Below are positions 14,601 through 23,924 of a stretch of 64,000 nt of DNA, piece after piece. The stretch covers positions 6,733,007 through 6,797,006 of the forward strand of contig OZ038327.1 in NCBI GenBank assembly GCA_964035795.1, in the 5' to 3' direction. The notes beneath the pieces were generated by a model. The model saw nothing but the letters and a program-made list of their open reading frames with translations, had not been told where the DNA came from and ran no database searches. The translations under genes were made by a program, and so were the position numbers. The number at the start of each line of letters is the position of its first letter. Position 1 is the first letter of the stretch. Source of the DNA: Pterobdella sp. o SKG-2022 (lineage: Eukaryota > Annelida > Clitellata > Hirudinida > Piscicolidae).

Positions 14601-16721
14601 AAAAGAAGGGTAGGCTGAAAGTTGAGTGTAAAAACAAAATAGTTTCAGAAATTAGTAAAGTTGGCTTGAAAAAGAAAAATGTGTTGGATAGGAAGAATTG
14701 GAGATTAAGAATATATAAAATTGCAGTAAATGTTTTTTAAATGGAGTAAATCTGGCCACCCTTAGTATAGTAAGGATTAAACCGGATTTAGAATTTTAGT
14801 ATCTATTTGTTTTTATTTGAAACTATCTTTTCAAAAAAGACTGGAAAAAATGCCTGGAAGAATTTTTAAAATACTGGAGTTAGAAGAGTGCCAGGCACTG
14901 GAGTGGCAGAGATTATGGAAACTTAAAATGTTGTCAAGCCCCTCTTGAATGAAAGAAAAAAATGACGTAAAACAATGATGATGATGATATTGAATGTTTT
15001 CTAGCTTGTTCTCGTTCTTTTGTTATGATATATCAATAGAGTCGACCATACAATGCATGCGACATGATGATGATGATGATGATGATGATGATGCTTTTCT
15101 TTCGCGGCAAAAACTTAATTTGAAACGAGGTTAATACTTTTGGTTCAAAATATGATCATGAAAGTAAAACTAAAAAAAAAAGAACTATTAAGAAAGTCCG
15201 TTGGTCTTTCGTTTTCATCGAGGCTTATAATGTTATAAACCTCCATATCAACACAGCAACACGTAGGACTTCACATCACTTCATTACACTACACACACAC
15301 TTTATGACTCCACCATACCACAACGTTTTTCACCTAATTCCGCTTTAAAACACCATCTCACCTGTTACGGTATAAGTAGGCACTTTACTACTAATATAGC
15401 CAATGATCCCCACCTTTCTCCCTTCAAATTCCACCACTATATGGTCCTTCAAATTGTCTTTTATGAATGCTGGAACCTGAGCACATTATTGATATAAGTA
15501 ATTGAATAACTTTTGATTTTCAATTTTTATGAGGAATTTTCAAAAATTTCTCATAAATAATTGAAAATTAAAAGTTATTCAATATAAAAAAAGATACATA
15601 AGATGGCTCTAAAAAATGATACAAGTAATCACTATTTGCATTGTTTAATCAACAGTGTGCTCATCTACATAACCAACCATCAGCACATTTATGCATCCAT
15701 CAATAAATAGGCCCATCCATCTATCAACCCACCCATCCACTCTCCCTCCCACCTCATCATAGATGATCAGATTAGAACAAAGAATAGGCACAGTAACATT
15801 CATGAATAATGGTCTGAGTCCCTCCACTCCTTCGTCAAAATCGTGGTTGCCCAGGGCCTGTTAGTAAGGCACAACATCATACAACGAAAACATACCGGTC
15901 GTCCACTCAGTAACATTTTCTCTATAAAATCCTTACTCAGAACTCACAACTCCGTAGCAAGTTACACCCACGTAGAATTCCACATAGGTGGGTTTGCCTT
16001 GCTTTGCATCAAGCAAACGAGTGATGATGAAACACGTTGCATTCACAAACACAACCATAGAAACCCTACAACGTCAGCCATGAAACTCAAAGGTAGACCA
16101 TTAGACTAATTAGCTAAAGTTACCGGCATTGATTCCGCGTGAGCCAAAAATTAGCACCTGTTCTACAGTGTGTTTTCATTACATTAAATTTGTAACAAAC
16201 GCTTTGATCAATAAAAAAAATGCGCTTTATAAATACGCCATTACATTACATTACATACAACAACATGCTACATGGCCTCAACAAAGCACGAGCACCAGTC
16301 ACCAACCACAGCAGTATAGTTGAGTTTGTTGAGGAAGAAGAACCATCTGGTGGCCAGGAAGTGGTCGCCTGCGTCCAAGAGCAACACGTTAAACTCTCTA
16401 CCTCTGACCTGCTTGGCATAACTGCCTCTTCTCACCACTCCTCCATAACACCTTACATTCAAGATGCCGTTTATATTATAAATTCTCATATACAAATTAT
16501 CTTACCTGGCACTTCCAGAAGAAATTTCAAATAAATTTGAACAAAGAGTTAGAATTTTTTTTGCAGACATTCATATTATATATTTTCATTATCGTCATCA
16601 TCCCCATCCACCCTCACCACCACTTACGTTTTCCCAGCTTTGCATGTAGCTCCTCTTTCATTGAACATCTCGAACTTAGAAAGGATGTTACTAGTGTGCA
16701 AGATGGTCAACTCAAAAGAAC
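2691..16721 (-). CDS. CD73-like 5'-nucleotidase, copy A (tandem paralogue, partial, metal ligands lost)
   Basis: Exons in coding order: 16721-16628, 16451-16307, 15857-15753, 15476-15362, 5305-5216, 5117-5016, 3303-3270, 3213-3053, 2976-2915, 2760-2691; the rest lies off the left edge. The exons match copy B one for one, with the same phases and GT-AG borders and no stop or frameshift. Key changes: HTNDIH is replaced by HTSNILS (both ligands lost) and VGGHSH by VGGQSH (third ligand lost). The exon with LLLDAGD has a 27-bp in-frame deletion. GNHDFD, VGHS and EDE are kept. It is probably catalytically dead or impaired. It could still be expressed as a pseudoenzyme, since the frame is open, or be a young pseudogene. 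Its large intron (15362 to 5305) is filled with LINE fragments. Confidence 0.85.
3770..3870 (-). mobile_element. 3'-end fragment of PHD-finger LINE
   Basis: On the minus strand it reads GATCGCTCTGAATGG ... CAAAAAGCCCAACTCTTGG ... GGCTATAAAAAAAGGATTTGATTGA. The same 3' UTR is seen at 9541-9700 (minus) and 4260-4395 (plus). It sits in the copy A intron between 3303 and 5016. Confidence 0.6.
4100..4240 (-). mobile_element. Endonuclease-domain fragment of PHD-finger LINE
   Basis: The minus strand shows degraded pieces like EVRFRGGG, KLWWRG and NGVGVV, matching 26579-26872, where the frame is better kept. It ends where an oppositely oriented 3'-end fragment begins (about 4241). Confidence 0.45.
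4241..4396 (+). mobile_element. 3'-end fragment of PHD-finger LINE with (GATT)n tail
   Basis: Plus-strand copy of the shared 3' UTR, ending in AAAAAGGATTC followed by GATTGATTGATTGAATC. The GATT tail probably marks the reverse-transcription start of this family. Confidence 0.6.
5016..5117 (-). CDS. Copy A exon with VGGQSH (metal-ligand His to Gln)
   Basis: The 102-bp exon is homologous to 42578-42679. It reads AVGHSE and VGGQSHSLLYNG. The first histidine is kept and the second predicted ligand is glutamine. Splice sites are the same as in copy B. Confidence 0.85.
5840..6250 (-). mobile_element. LINE C-terminal fragment
   Basis: The minus strand contains GHVVQMSDGRLPKDILYGQVSTDT-like coding, the region after RT found in many non-LTR elements, in broken frames. 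It lies in the large copy A intron. Confidence 0.5.
6560..7130. other. Intron block inverted relative to copy B
   Basis: The reverse complement of this block matches 42900-43200 of copy B (GGCGCCAATCGAAGGTGG end, then the AAAGATGAAGACAATG and TTTATTATCACAG stretches). It is therefore ancestral intron sequence flipped in one copy. Confidence 0.6.
7210..8480 (-). mobile_element. LINE fragment: RT with FADD and linker pieces
   Basis: Minus-strand pieces: linker (DLASNPPKDVTEYW, 8480-8300), a basic C-terminal piece (RKIAEDRKQWKLL, 8279-7995), then RT with PFIDLIKAFDTVNRDGL, VKQGCVLAPTLL and LQFADDCALIAY (7850-7226). It has stops and deletions and an internal ATT tract at 7847-7866. Inactive. Confidence 0.7.
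9004..9540 (+). mobile_element. Internally deleted LINE RT fragment
   Basis: Starts MTFIDLSKAFDFLSRNGLW, then GCPEKF and FHDSMVARM. It then jumps to a post-RT block (KAVKNFTHLRSTLSRLANID, then IAKASWAFGSL). It is in the same family as 7210-8480 but on the other strand. The catalytic ADD box is deleted. Confidence 0.65.
9541..12110 (-). mobile_element. PHD-finger LINE, near full length but degraded
   Basis: Minus-strand order: EN end (NSWFKKRFKHLV, ~12000), linker (WWWNDKVQQAV, 11688-11347), pre-RT block (KASGPSGIVAEMLKAAG, 11350-11078), RT palm (LIDLEKAFDRVPR, 10918-10700; [14 protein letters not shown], 10719-10498). Next comes a Cys/His finger (CGGCRQWVHKKCSGIKG ... CARCLG, 10473-10105), then the C-terminus (RNDLAMIRWMFNL, 10033-9833) and a 3' UTR ending in (GATT)n at 9541. 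Stops and frame shifts are present. Confidence 0.75.
12181..13300 (+). mobile_element. CR1/L2-like LINE, RT part, degraded
   Basis: 12181-12471 encodes the CR1 pre-RT block (NNFPNKKCASDPDPTWLLKR). 12681-12992 encodes FFSAFDLVNHSISINKL, YGFKGLGLEWYNCY and TGVPQSSVIGPLQF. The ADD box region is damaged. 13190-13290 gives LGVFMDRDLSMNSHISK. Same family as 17451-20070 and 22812-23780. Confidence 0.7.
13420..13862 (+). mobile_element. LINE RT fragment (PQGSVLSPTLF type)
   Basis: The plus strand reads AEVPQESVLSPTLFNICMSK and LITCPDDITITSSHPKTN in broken frames, a recognisable RT palm with a damaged YADD box (CPDD). Confidence 0.55.
14280..14985 (+). mobile_element. LINE 3' fragment ending in (ATG)n
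   Basis: Basic post-RT coding in broken frames (LIPRQGLKSLETLAKASCVRWYREN). It ends ATGACGTAAAACA followed by ATGATGATGATG at 14971-14984, the tail type seen on other LINEs here. Confidence 0.5.
15060..15094. repeat. (GAT)n microsatellite
   Basis: Run of GATGATGAT units in a copy A intron, close to the left limit of the 15170-17000 block shared with copy B. Confidence 0.9.
15501..15583. mobile_element. Foldback (MITE-like) insertion
   Basis: Two ~38-bp arms (ATTGAATAACTTTTGATTTT on the left and its near complement on the right) enclose a few bases. The insertion is absent from the matching copy B intron at 47412-47430. A related 13-base word (TGATRYAAGTAAT) appears on both sides here and once in copy B, as expected for a target-site duplication. 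Confidence 0.65.
16073..16256 (+). mobile_element. tRNA-derived SINE with (ATTAC)n tail
   Basis: The head has tRNA-like A- and B-box remnants (GGCATTGATTCCG). The body includes CTGTTCTACAGTGTGTTTTC, and it ends GCGCTTTATAAATACGCC + ATTACATTACATTACAT. ACAAC flanks both ends (16068-16072, 16257-16261), and copy B has the empty site (CCCTACAACAACATGC near 47850). A better-kept copy is at 53910-54084. Confidence 0.8.
16628..16721 (-). CDS. Copy A exon with degraded first metal motif
   Basis: Same length (94 bp), acceptor and GTAAGT donor as the copy B exon at 48247-48340. Where copy B reads HTNDIHA this reads HTSNILS, so the Asp and His that bind metal in this family are replaced by Asn and Leu. 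Confidence 0.85.
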
Positions 16722-17937
16722 CTGAAGTTATATACAAAAGTAAATAAGATGGGATTATAGAGTAATGTAAGAATTTGGTAATGATGTAAGATCTAACATG
16801 TGATGGTGTAGAGGAGGTGTAGCAAGAGTATGGTCTTGAACATCTCTACTTTATAATGCCGTCAAAGACCTCTGAGTTGTGAGTGGTATGATATGATGAT
16901 GATGTGGTTAATTACAAAACATTGGTAGAGATGGATATAAAACAACGAAGCGAGATCTCGGTGTGACTATCATGTAGGTCGATGTGAACATACTGCTTTC
17001 TTTAATGTTTCTAAAAAGTGCTTGAAAAAAAAACCTTAAATGGAAACTTTTCTACAATCCTTCTCGTTTGCTTGTAACTGTAGCAAAGACTGTCAAGCTT
17101 TTATCGGTCGCTACCACCACAGTAGAAAAAAAAAAGTGAGTTAACAATTTGAATAGATTTTTTTTATTCACTCAATAATATGAAGCTTTTTGTCAGTTAA
17201 ACTCACTTTATCAAGTATAAAAACTCAAAGACGTTGCTAACTGCCATGGCAATTTTATTAAACAGTAATTCTATAACGCTTAATAATAATGAAAATTAAA
17301 GTCACTAAATCCGTTTAACTTCAAAACAAAAGAATGTTTGAAAAATTAAAAAATGGCTAAAAAAATTAAAATGTAAAAAAATTATTAAGGGCCGTGAGCG
17401 GCAAGATTAAAAAATTAGTTTCCTTCATCGTGGTATCCGCTGTCTAGGAAAAACTCATTTTATATACAGCTGGTTTGGAAAAGATTACAGCTTCTTACAA
17501 CTTGAGAATTCATTAGTATGCCGACGATACTCAATTATATAGGCATTGATCATTTCATGCATTAATGGACTTGTAAGAAAGAATGTCAAAGTGTATTGAT
17601 GAAATTGCAGCCTAGATGAAAACCAACTAAATGAAACTCAACAGTTCAAAAACTGAAGTGTTTGGTTCTCAACATGTAGAAGCAGATGCAAACTGCCAAC
17701 TCAACCAGTTCGTGTGTTAAATGATCATTTAATTCCTTCTGATTGAGTTAAAAATCTTCGAGTCTTTTTTGACAAAGATCTAAGCATGAAGACTCACATA
17801 ATCAAATTATTGCAAATGTCATTTGCATCATTGAGGAAGATAAGAAGCATTAAAAACTGCCTGAACCAAGAGTCACTCAAAACACTTGTATCAGCCTTGA
17901 TATTGAGTCGCATTGATTATGGAAACATTGTAATAAT

Positions 17938-18404
17938 TGCGTTTCTCAAACGCTTTCAGCTCAAGTGGGCAGGGCACGTACTCAGAATGCCCGACGAACG
18001 ACTGCCAAAGCGATTGCTTTTCGGTGAGTTGGTTGAAGGCAAGCACTCTCTTGGAGGTCAGAGGAAGCGATATAAGGATACACTGAAGGCTTCTCTAAAA
18101 CATTGCAACATTGATCCGGACACCTGGGAAGAAATAGCTCGAGACCGGACTTTCTGGCGCAGCACTGTTTTCACTGGTGTGTCGAGCTTTGAAGCGAGAC
18201 GTGTGGAAGAGCAAGAGCATAAACGCCAGCGTCGCAAAATAAGAGTGAGTACTGCCTCTTCTACTTTAGCGTATCCCTGTCCACACTGCTCAAAGCAATT
18301 TAGTGCAAAGATTGGTCTGACCAGCCATCTTCGCGCTCACAGATCTGAGGAATAGAAGTTGTGGTCGTCTTCGCCCGCGAAGGACGCATCATCATCATCA
18401 ATAA
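17938..18404 (+). mobile_element. Nested LINE 3' fragment with C2H2 finger
   Basis: The frame continues as RFQLKWAGHVLRMPDERLPK, GGQRKRYKDTLKASLKHC, WEEIARDRTFWR, and a C2H2 finger (CPHCSKQFSAKIGLTSHLRAH). It ends at (ATC)n. It splits the CR1 element between GNIV and LPESQT. Short AATAAT-like words at both borders may be the target duplication. Confidence 0.75.
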
Positions 18405-18598
18405 TGGCATTACCCGAGTCACAAACCCAGAAAATCAAGTTTTTAATAAATACGACAACCGGATTAATATCAAGAACTAGAAAGTTTGATCACATAATTC
18501 TTTTCTTAAAAGATCTACGCTGGCTTAAAATTGATAAAAGAATTCAATAAAAAAGAATATTACAAGTGCATAAATGTCTCAAAATGGAAAGTCCTTCT

Positions 18599-19611
18599 TT
18601 AACTTTTTAGAGACATCCTAATGTACTTATAAGCAATATCAACAGTTTTCAACGTCAATTTATGGGAAAAAATTAGTACATTTATTGAGCAAAAAGTAGC
18701 TATAATTTTCGATAAGTTTAGCTCTATCATGAAACATTAGCGAAAAAAAGTTATTTAGTAACTATGCAGTTTAAATAAAGACTATAGGTAACAAAATTTG
18801 GTTATTAACTTGCTTAGAAACAACTTATTTTTCAATACCATTATTTCAATGTTGATATTATAATTGTCTATGTAATTATGTAATCTAAAGTTAAAAGGAT
18901 TATTTTTTTTAAATAATGGATTTTAGATATGCTTTAAAATTCAAAGAATAAAATTTTTCATTTTTGCAGAGAAATTAATCTCCATGTCACTTCTTCGAAC
19001 AGTATCCTAATTTTTTTTTCTTTTTTGCGAAGTTTCTCGAGTAAGGGATCTAGGCTTTTGTGTCTACGTGCAATTGAGGATCATTATAACCGTTTTTTAC
19101 TGAATTATTTTTTCGTATTTCCAAACTTTCTCAATAGTTTCTTTTGGAGAGAAAACTTATTACTATCTGCCATTGTCTTTATGATTTCTGGCTTGCTCCA
19201 ATTTATTCTTCCAAAAGGGCATTCTCTCGCATGTTTGCTGATACCAAATATTATATTTATTCCTTTCTGGTAAGCTGCATCTGCTTCGTGTTGGGCCATT
19301 CTCGTTCTTGTTGTGACCCTAGTCTGCCCAATATAGCATTTATCTGGATCACATGAGCACTTCACTTTGTAAATACCCTTTTTGTCCAATGGATTGCACT
19401 TGGTTTTGTTTGGAGCGCTCAGGGTGTTTCCTAGTTTGGATCCAGCTGAACAATGGAAGAATACATTATTTTTTTTGAATGTTTTTTTTAGTTTTTCATA
19501 ACTTTTTTTCGCTAATGTTTCATGATAAGGCTAAACTTATCGAAAATTATAGCTACTTTTTGTTCCATAAATGTACTAATTTTTTCCCATAAATTGACGT
19601 TTAAAACTGTT
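18599..19611 (-). mobile_element. Penelope-like element (truncated) with GIY-YIG endonuclease
   Basis: The minus strand, about 19490-19105, encodes the PLE C-terminus: KKNNVFFHCSAGSKLG, then GIYKVKC, CYIGQT, HEADAAYQKG, GISKHARECPF. This is the GIY-YIG nuclease with its preceding Cys-rich linker. The RT part is missing. Inverted arms of ~115 bp flank it (18640-18754 and 19497-19611). The CR1 target word GAAAGTCCTTCT is present at 18587-18598 and 19612-19623, a 12-bp duplication. Confidence 0.8.
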
Positions 19612-20099
19612 GAAAGTCCTTCTTATCTTTCATCGAAAACATCAACTGTGTTTTCATTGCCTGAAAGGAAAAGACTCAGATCATCGAATACACTGGACAT
19701 AGCAAGATTGAGGGCTAACACCATTTTGGGGAACACAAGATTTGAAGTTGCTGCACCAATTCTTTGCAACAGTCTCCCAAATCACCTCAAATTCAAGTGC
19801 TTAAAAACCCGTCTCATGATTCTTATAATCTTAAAACGTAATTTTAGATTTTTTTTTTCTCAAGTATATTTTTTTTCAGACAACCAAATTAGTGGGAAGA
19901 AAGGAGTAAATGAAAGGAATGACTGGGTGTGTTTGTGGATTGAAAGATAAAAAATGAGAGGCTGGAAAGAATGAAAATTTACCATATTAGGATGACTCTA
20001 TGAATATATATTCCAAAGTGGTCTTGAAGACTTAATCAGTCTCATGCCACTATAATAATATTCGTTATTTGCTTGCTTGTTTATATGTAAGTTACTTAG

Positions 20100-20660
20100 C
20101 AAACCATTGACAAATTTTCAAATAAATATACTTTCATTAAAATTAATTTAATAATTAAAAAAAACTTTCATTAGTTTAAATTTTTTATTTATATTTATTT
20201 ATCTCTTACTAAATTTTGTTACTGATAATCTACCTTTAGAATTTCTTTTCCATGAAAAACTAACGAGAAATTCTTTTGTTTACAGATTAATAGACCTACA
20301 ACCAATATAGTACAAAAAAGACCCTCTGTGGTACAATCGTTGTAAGTATTGTTCACAGGAGCGGATAAGCGCCAGAAATTCCTAAGATTCAAAGTGGATA
20401 ATAGCAAAACTTGTAGAAATTGAAAATATTTTAAAAGTAAAAAATGGAAAAAATGAAAAAAATAAAAATGAAAAATTTAAAACCATGAAAGTTGAATTTT
20501 TGTATGAAATCTATTGTCTTAAAATTATTGCACAGAAAAGAAATAGTTCTCAACGTTCATTTTGGCTTGTGCTTAGCAAACTGCTTGTTGCTCCTACAAA
20601 TCATCTTTTCAGTATGTTAATCAATTTAATTCATTTGAATATTGAAACATTTAAAATTTA
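20100..20660. other. AT-rich spacer
   Basis: No coding, RNA or clear repeat signal recognised. Confidence 0.4.
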
Positions 20661-20679
20661 TTCATTTTTTTAATTTATC

Positions 20680-21030
20680 TTCACTGGCTACCTCTCCATT
20701 TTCGCACTTTCTTTCAAGTTCTCTCTCTTGTAGAAAATTTCTTATTCTACTTCACCTTCTTTTTTTTCTAACCTCTTACTACTTCCTAAACGTGCTGGCC
20801 TACGGTCCTTTACTGGCTCTCAGCTCTTCATTATCTCTCTCTCTCTCATTCTTATGCTAAAACTGCTTTTCTTTTTCTGGCCCACTTTTTTGTAACAATC
20901 TTCCTCCTAATCTTAAATCTTCCTATCCTATTTTACTTAAAAAATTAAATACCTATTTTTTCAAGCAGTTCATAGCAGGGCGCCTCTGAACGTGCTCTTA
21001 GATTATTTTATTATCATTCTTATTATTGAG
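20680..21030 (+). mobile_element. CR1-like LINE C-terminal fragment
   Basis: Broken frames read GPLFCNNLPPNLKSS and KLNTYFFKQFIAG, the C-terminal signature of CR1-type elements. A CT-rich run lies at 20822-20850. Confidence 0.5.
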
Positions 21031-21384
21031 CGAAAAAAATTAAATCGTAACTATGGTTATATAGTAATTCATAGACTATGGATCGCGGAAGCTTAAACCA
21101 TTTACACTATTGCGAACAGTTTAAAATTTAGTTGATTTCTAATTAATAAAAGTATTAAATTTTTATCTCATGTGATATTCTAAATTTTAAGACCGTTCCG
21201 AGTAGTTTTGATTAACTAGGTAAATTTTAGAAAATTTCAATTGGTTCAAGTTATAAACCACAAATTTTATTTTCTATTTACTGTTTTTAGTTGTTTTTTT
21301 AGAATAGTCAAAAAAATTTGATTTTTAATTAGTTTAACTATTGACAAACAATATCATAAAGTTTTTTTTGTATCTCCACTTGAA

Positions 21385-21510
21385 GTTTATCTTACGAAAA
21401 GCTTCGTGGAATAAAATAAACTCCCATAAGTGATTTCAATTGAATATATAATATCATAAAGGGTTTCCAGCAATTTTATTACGAAGCTTCACGATTTACT
21501 TAGAAATCAT
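21385..21510. repeat. Hairpin-bearing repeat (TTACGAAAAGCTTCGTGGAA family), copy 1
   Basis: The sequence ACGAAAAGCTTCGTGGAATAAAATAA ... GTGATTTCAATTGAATAT recurs at 28243-28310. Here a second diverged inverted motif (TTACGAAGCTTCACGA) follows at ~21478. Probably a DNA-transposon end or MITE. Confidence 0.5.
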
Positions 21511-22811
21511 CATCAGGTGACAGAAAGTGAGTAATTTGTTCAGCTAATTCGTCTCATGGTGAGTGGATAGCTTATAATGAAATTATTTTCGAATGATTAT
21601 ACAATCTACTACTGCAGGTATTAATGGCTTGATTGAGAAGGCCTTTTGACAGTGAAGCTTTATAAAATTCATTTAAATAAATCTTAATTTCAAAATTTTA
21701 GTTTGTTGTTTCAGTAAGAATAACTAAATTAGTTTAATAGAAAAATAATTCACAGCTTTTGTATATTGGAAATGATTAACAAAATGCATAGTTGAACACT
21801 TCCCTCTAAATGCTGCTGGAGAGGCCTGTGGAGTGAATAGAGATAGGCCTCAGCATTATCTTTTGATATGTGAGTTTGACTTACAAATAACTTTGTTATT
21901 TAATTATTGTTCTATTGAAGTTTCATTATTTTAGTTCACTTATGTTTCAAACTGAATAATATTATTTTTTACTGTTTTTTTACTATTCAAAAACAAAATT
22001 TTAGAATTTATTTTATTTCATTCATAAACATTTTTATGCATCGGTGTTGAACTGCATCCAACTTTGAGCTTGTTTTAATTGCCAACTACCGTTAATCCTA
22101 GTTACTGGGACATGTATAACAGTATAATCTAATATGAATAATGCAATATATAAACAGTTAACACTTGTAATATTTAAAGTTTTAAGACTATTTCGAGTAC
22201 TTTTGATTAAGCAGGTTCAAGTTATAATCCACCAATTTTACTGATTCTAGTTGTGTTTCTTAGTATTGTTAAAAAATTTTAAACTCAAGCAATCCATACT
22301 CTATTTGTTATACCAGACTTTCATCTACGGTTTTATACCCACCAAAATCAATATTAAACATCGGTATCAAAGTATCATTAGCCCCATAATTTTTTAAACA
22401 AACCACTAATCTTTAGTTTTTTAGTTTTATTTCCATTAGTTGTAAGATATTTTTTTTACAATTAATTGCTTTTATAAGTAATGATCTAAAGTTAAGTAAT
22501 ATTTTTAAACAATAAGATAAGCGAGAGACTTATGTTTCGAAAAGGTTTATTAATGAGGATTATAAACCTGATAATGATTCATTGGATGCAAAGGATTCAT
22601 CAATAGACAATTCTATAAAAATTATCTTCTATTTCTCTTATCATATTGTGTAATATGGAAAACTTTGCTCGATCTCTATACAGATTTGTGTGCTTCAGGA
22701 ACTCAAAAAGAATCAAATCTATGAAATCAAACAGTTTTGGCATAAAGAATCTTAAACTAATGCATGAAAAATTTACTTATAACAAACAAACTAACAAAAA
22801 ACAAATATTAT
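21511..22811. other. AT-rich spacer
   Basis: Long AT-rich stretch without coding signal. A few short words recur internally (CGAGTASTTTTGATTAA near 21190 and 22195), so it may be old duplicated repeat DNA. Confidence 0.35.
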
Positions 22812-22856
22812 TATAGTGGCATGAAACTGATAAAGTCTTCAAGACCACTTTAGCAC

Positions 22857-22887
<31 letters not shown>

Positions 22888-23780
22888 GAGCCTGTCCTAA
22901 TACAGTAGATTTTCATTCTTTCCAGCCCCTAACGCTTTATCCTTCAATCCACACATACCTTTCATCCCTTTCATTTAATTTTCTGAAAAAAAAATAATTG
23001 AAAGGAAAAAACTCTAAAACTATGTTTTAAGATTATAAGACTTAATCATGAGGTGGGTTTTTAAGCACTTGGAAAAAGTTTTTGTGAAGGTTATGGATTT
23101 AAGGTGATTTAGTAAATTGTTCCAAAGAATTGGTGCACCAACTTTAAATCTTTTGTTTCCCAAAATGGTGTTAGCTCTCATTCTTGCTATGTCCATTGTG
23201 TTCGATGATCTGGTTCTTTTCTTTTCAGGCAATGAAGACACAGTTGATAATTTCGATGAAAGATAAAAAGGGCTTTTCATTTTGAGACATTTATGCACTT
23301 GTAGTATCATCTTGTATTGAATGCTTTCATCAATTTTAAGCCAGTGTAGATTTTTTAAAACAGGAGTTATGTGATCAAACTTTTTAGCTCCTGATATTAA
23401 TCTGGCTGTCATGTTAATTATGGACTGGATTTTCTGGGTTTGTAACTTGGGTAATCCCATTAGTACAATGTTTCCATAATCAATACGACTCACTACCAAG
23501 GCTGATACAAGTATTTTGAGTGACTCTTGGTTCAGGTAGTTTTTAATGCTTATCTTCCTCAATGATGCAAATGACATTTGCAATAATTTGTTTATGTGAG
23601 TCTTCATGCTTAGATCTTTTTCATAATAGACACCAAGATTTTTAACTGAATCAGAAGGAATTATATGATCATTTAACACACGAATTGGTTGAGTTGGCAG
23701 TTTGCAAATACTTCTACATATTGAGAACCAAATGACTTCAGTTTTTGAACTGTTGAGTTTCATTTGGATGGTTTTCATTC
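22812..23780 (-). mobile_element. CR1/L2-like LINE 3' half
   Basis: A single open frame, 23778-23020 (252 codons), covers the post-RT region: LNSSKTEVIWFS, VKNLGVYYEKDLSMKTHINKL, LVSALVVSRIDYGN, NMTARLISGAKKFDH, ARMRANTILGNKRFKV, APILWNNL. The 3' UTR runs to ~22812 through an AT dinucleotide tract at 22858-22887. No RT catalytic part remains. Confidence 0.8.
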
Positions 23781-23924
23781 AAGCTGCAATTTAATCAATA
23801 CTCTGACATTCATTTTTGCAAATTCATTGATACATCAAATGAACAATGCCCATATAATTGAGTGTCGTCGGCATATTGATAAATTCTCAAATTGTAAGAA
23901 GCTGCAATCTTTTCAAATCATCAT

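Larger units (their letters stand above)
17451..20070 (+). mobile_element. CR1/L2-like LINE copy interrupted by two insertions
   Basis: Pieces: 17451-17937 (ADD region remnants; MKTHIIKLLQMSFASLRKI; LILSRIDYGNIV), 18405-18598 (LPESQTQKIKFLI, LRWLKIDKRIQ, HKCLKMESPS) and 19613-20070 (SPSYLSSKTSTVFSLPERKR, ARLRANTILGNTRF, 3' UTR). The minus-strand copy at 22812-23780 shows the uninterrupted order. Confidence 0.8.
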
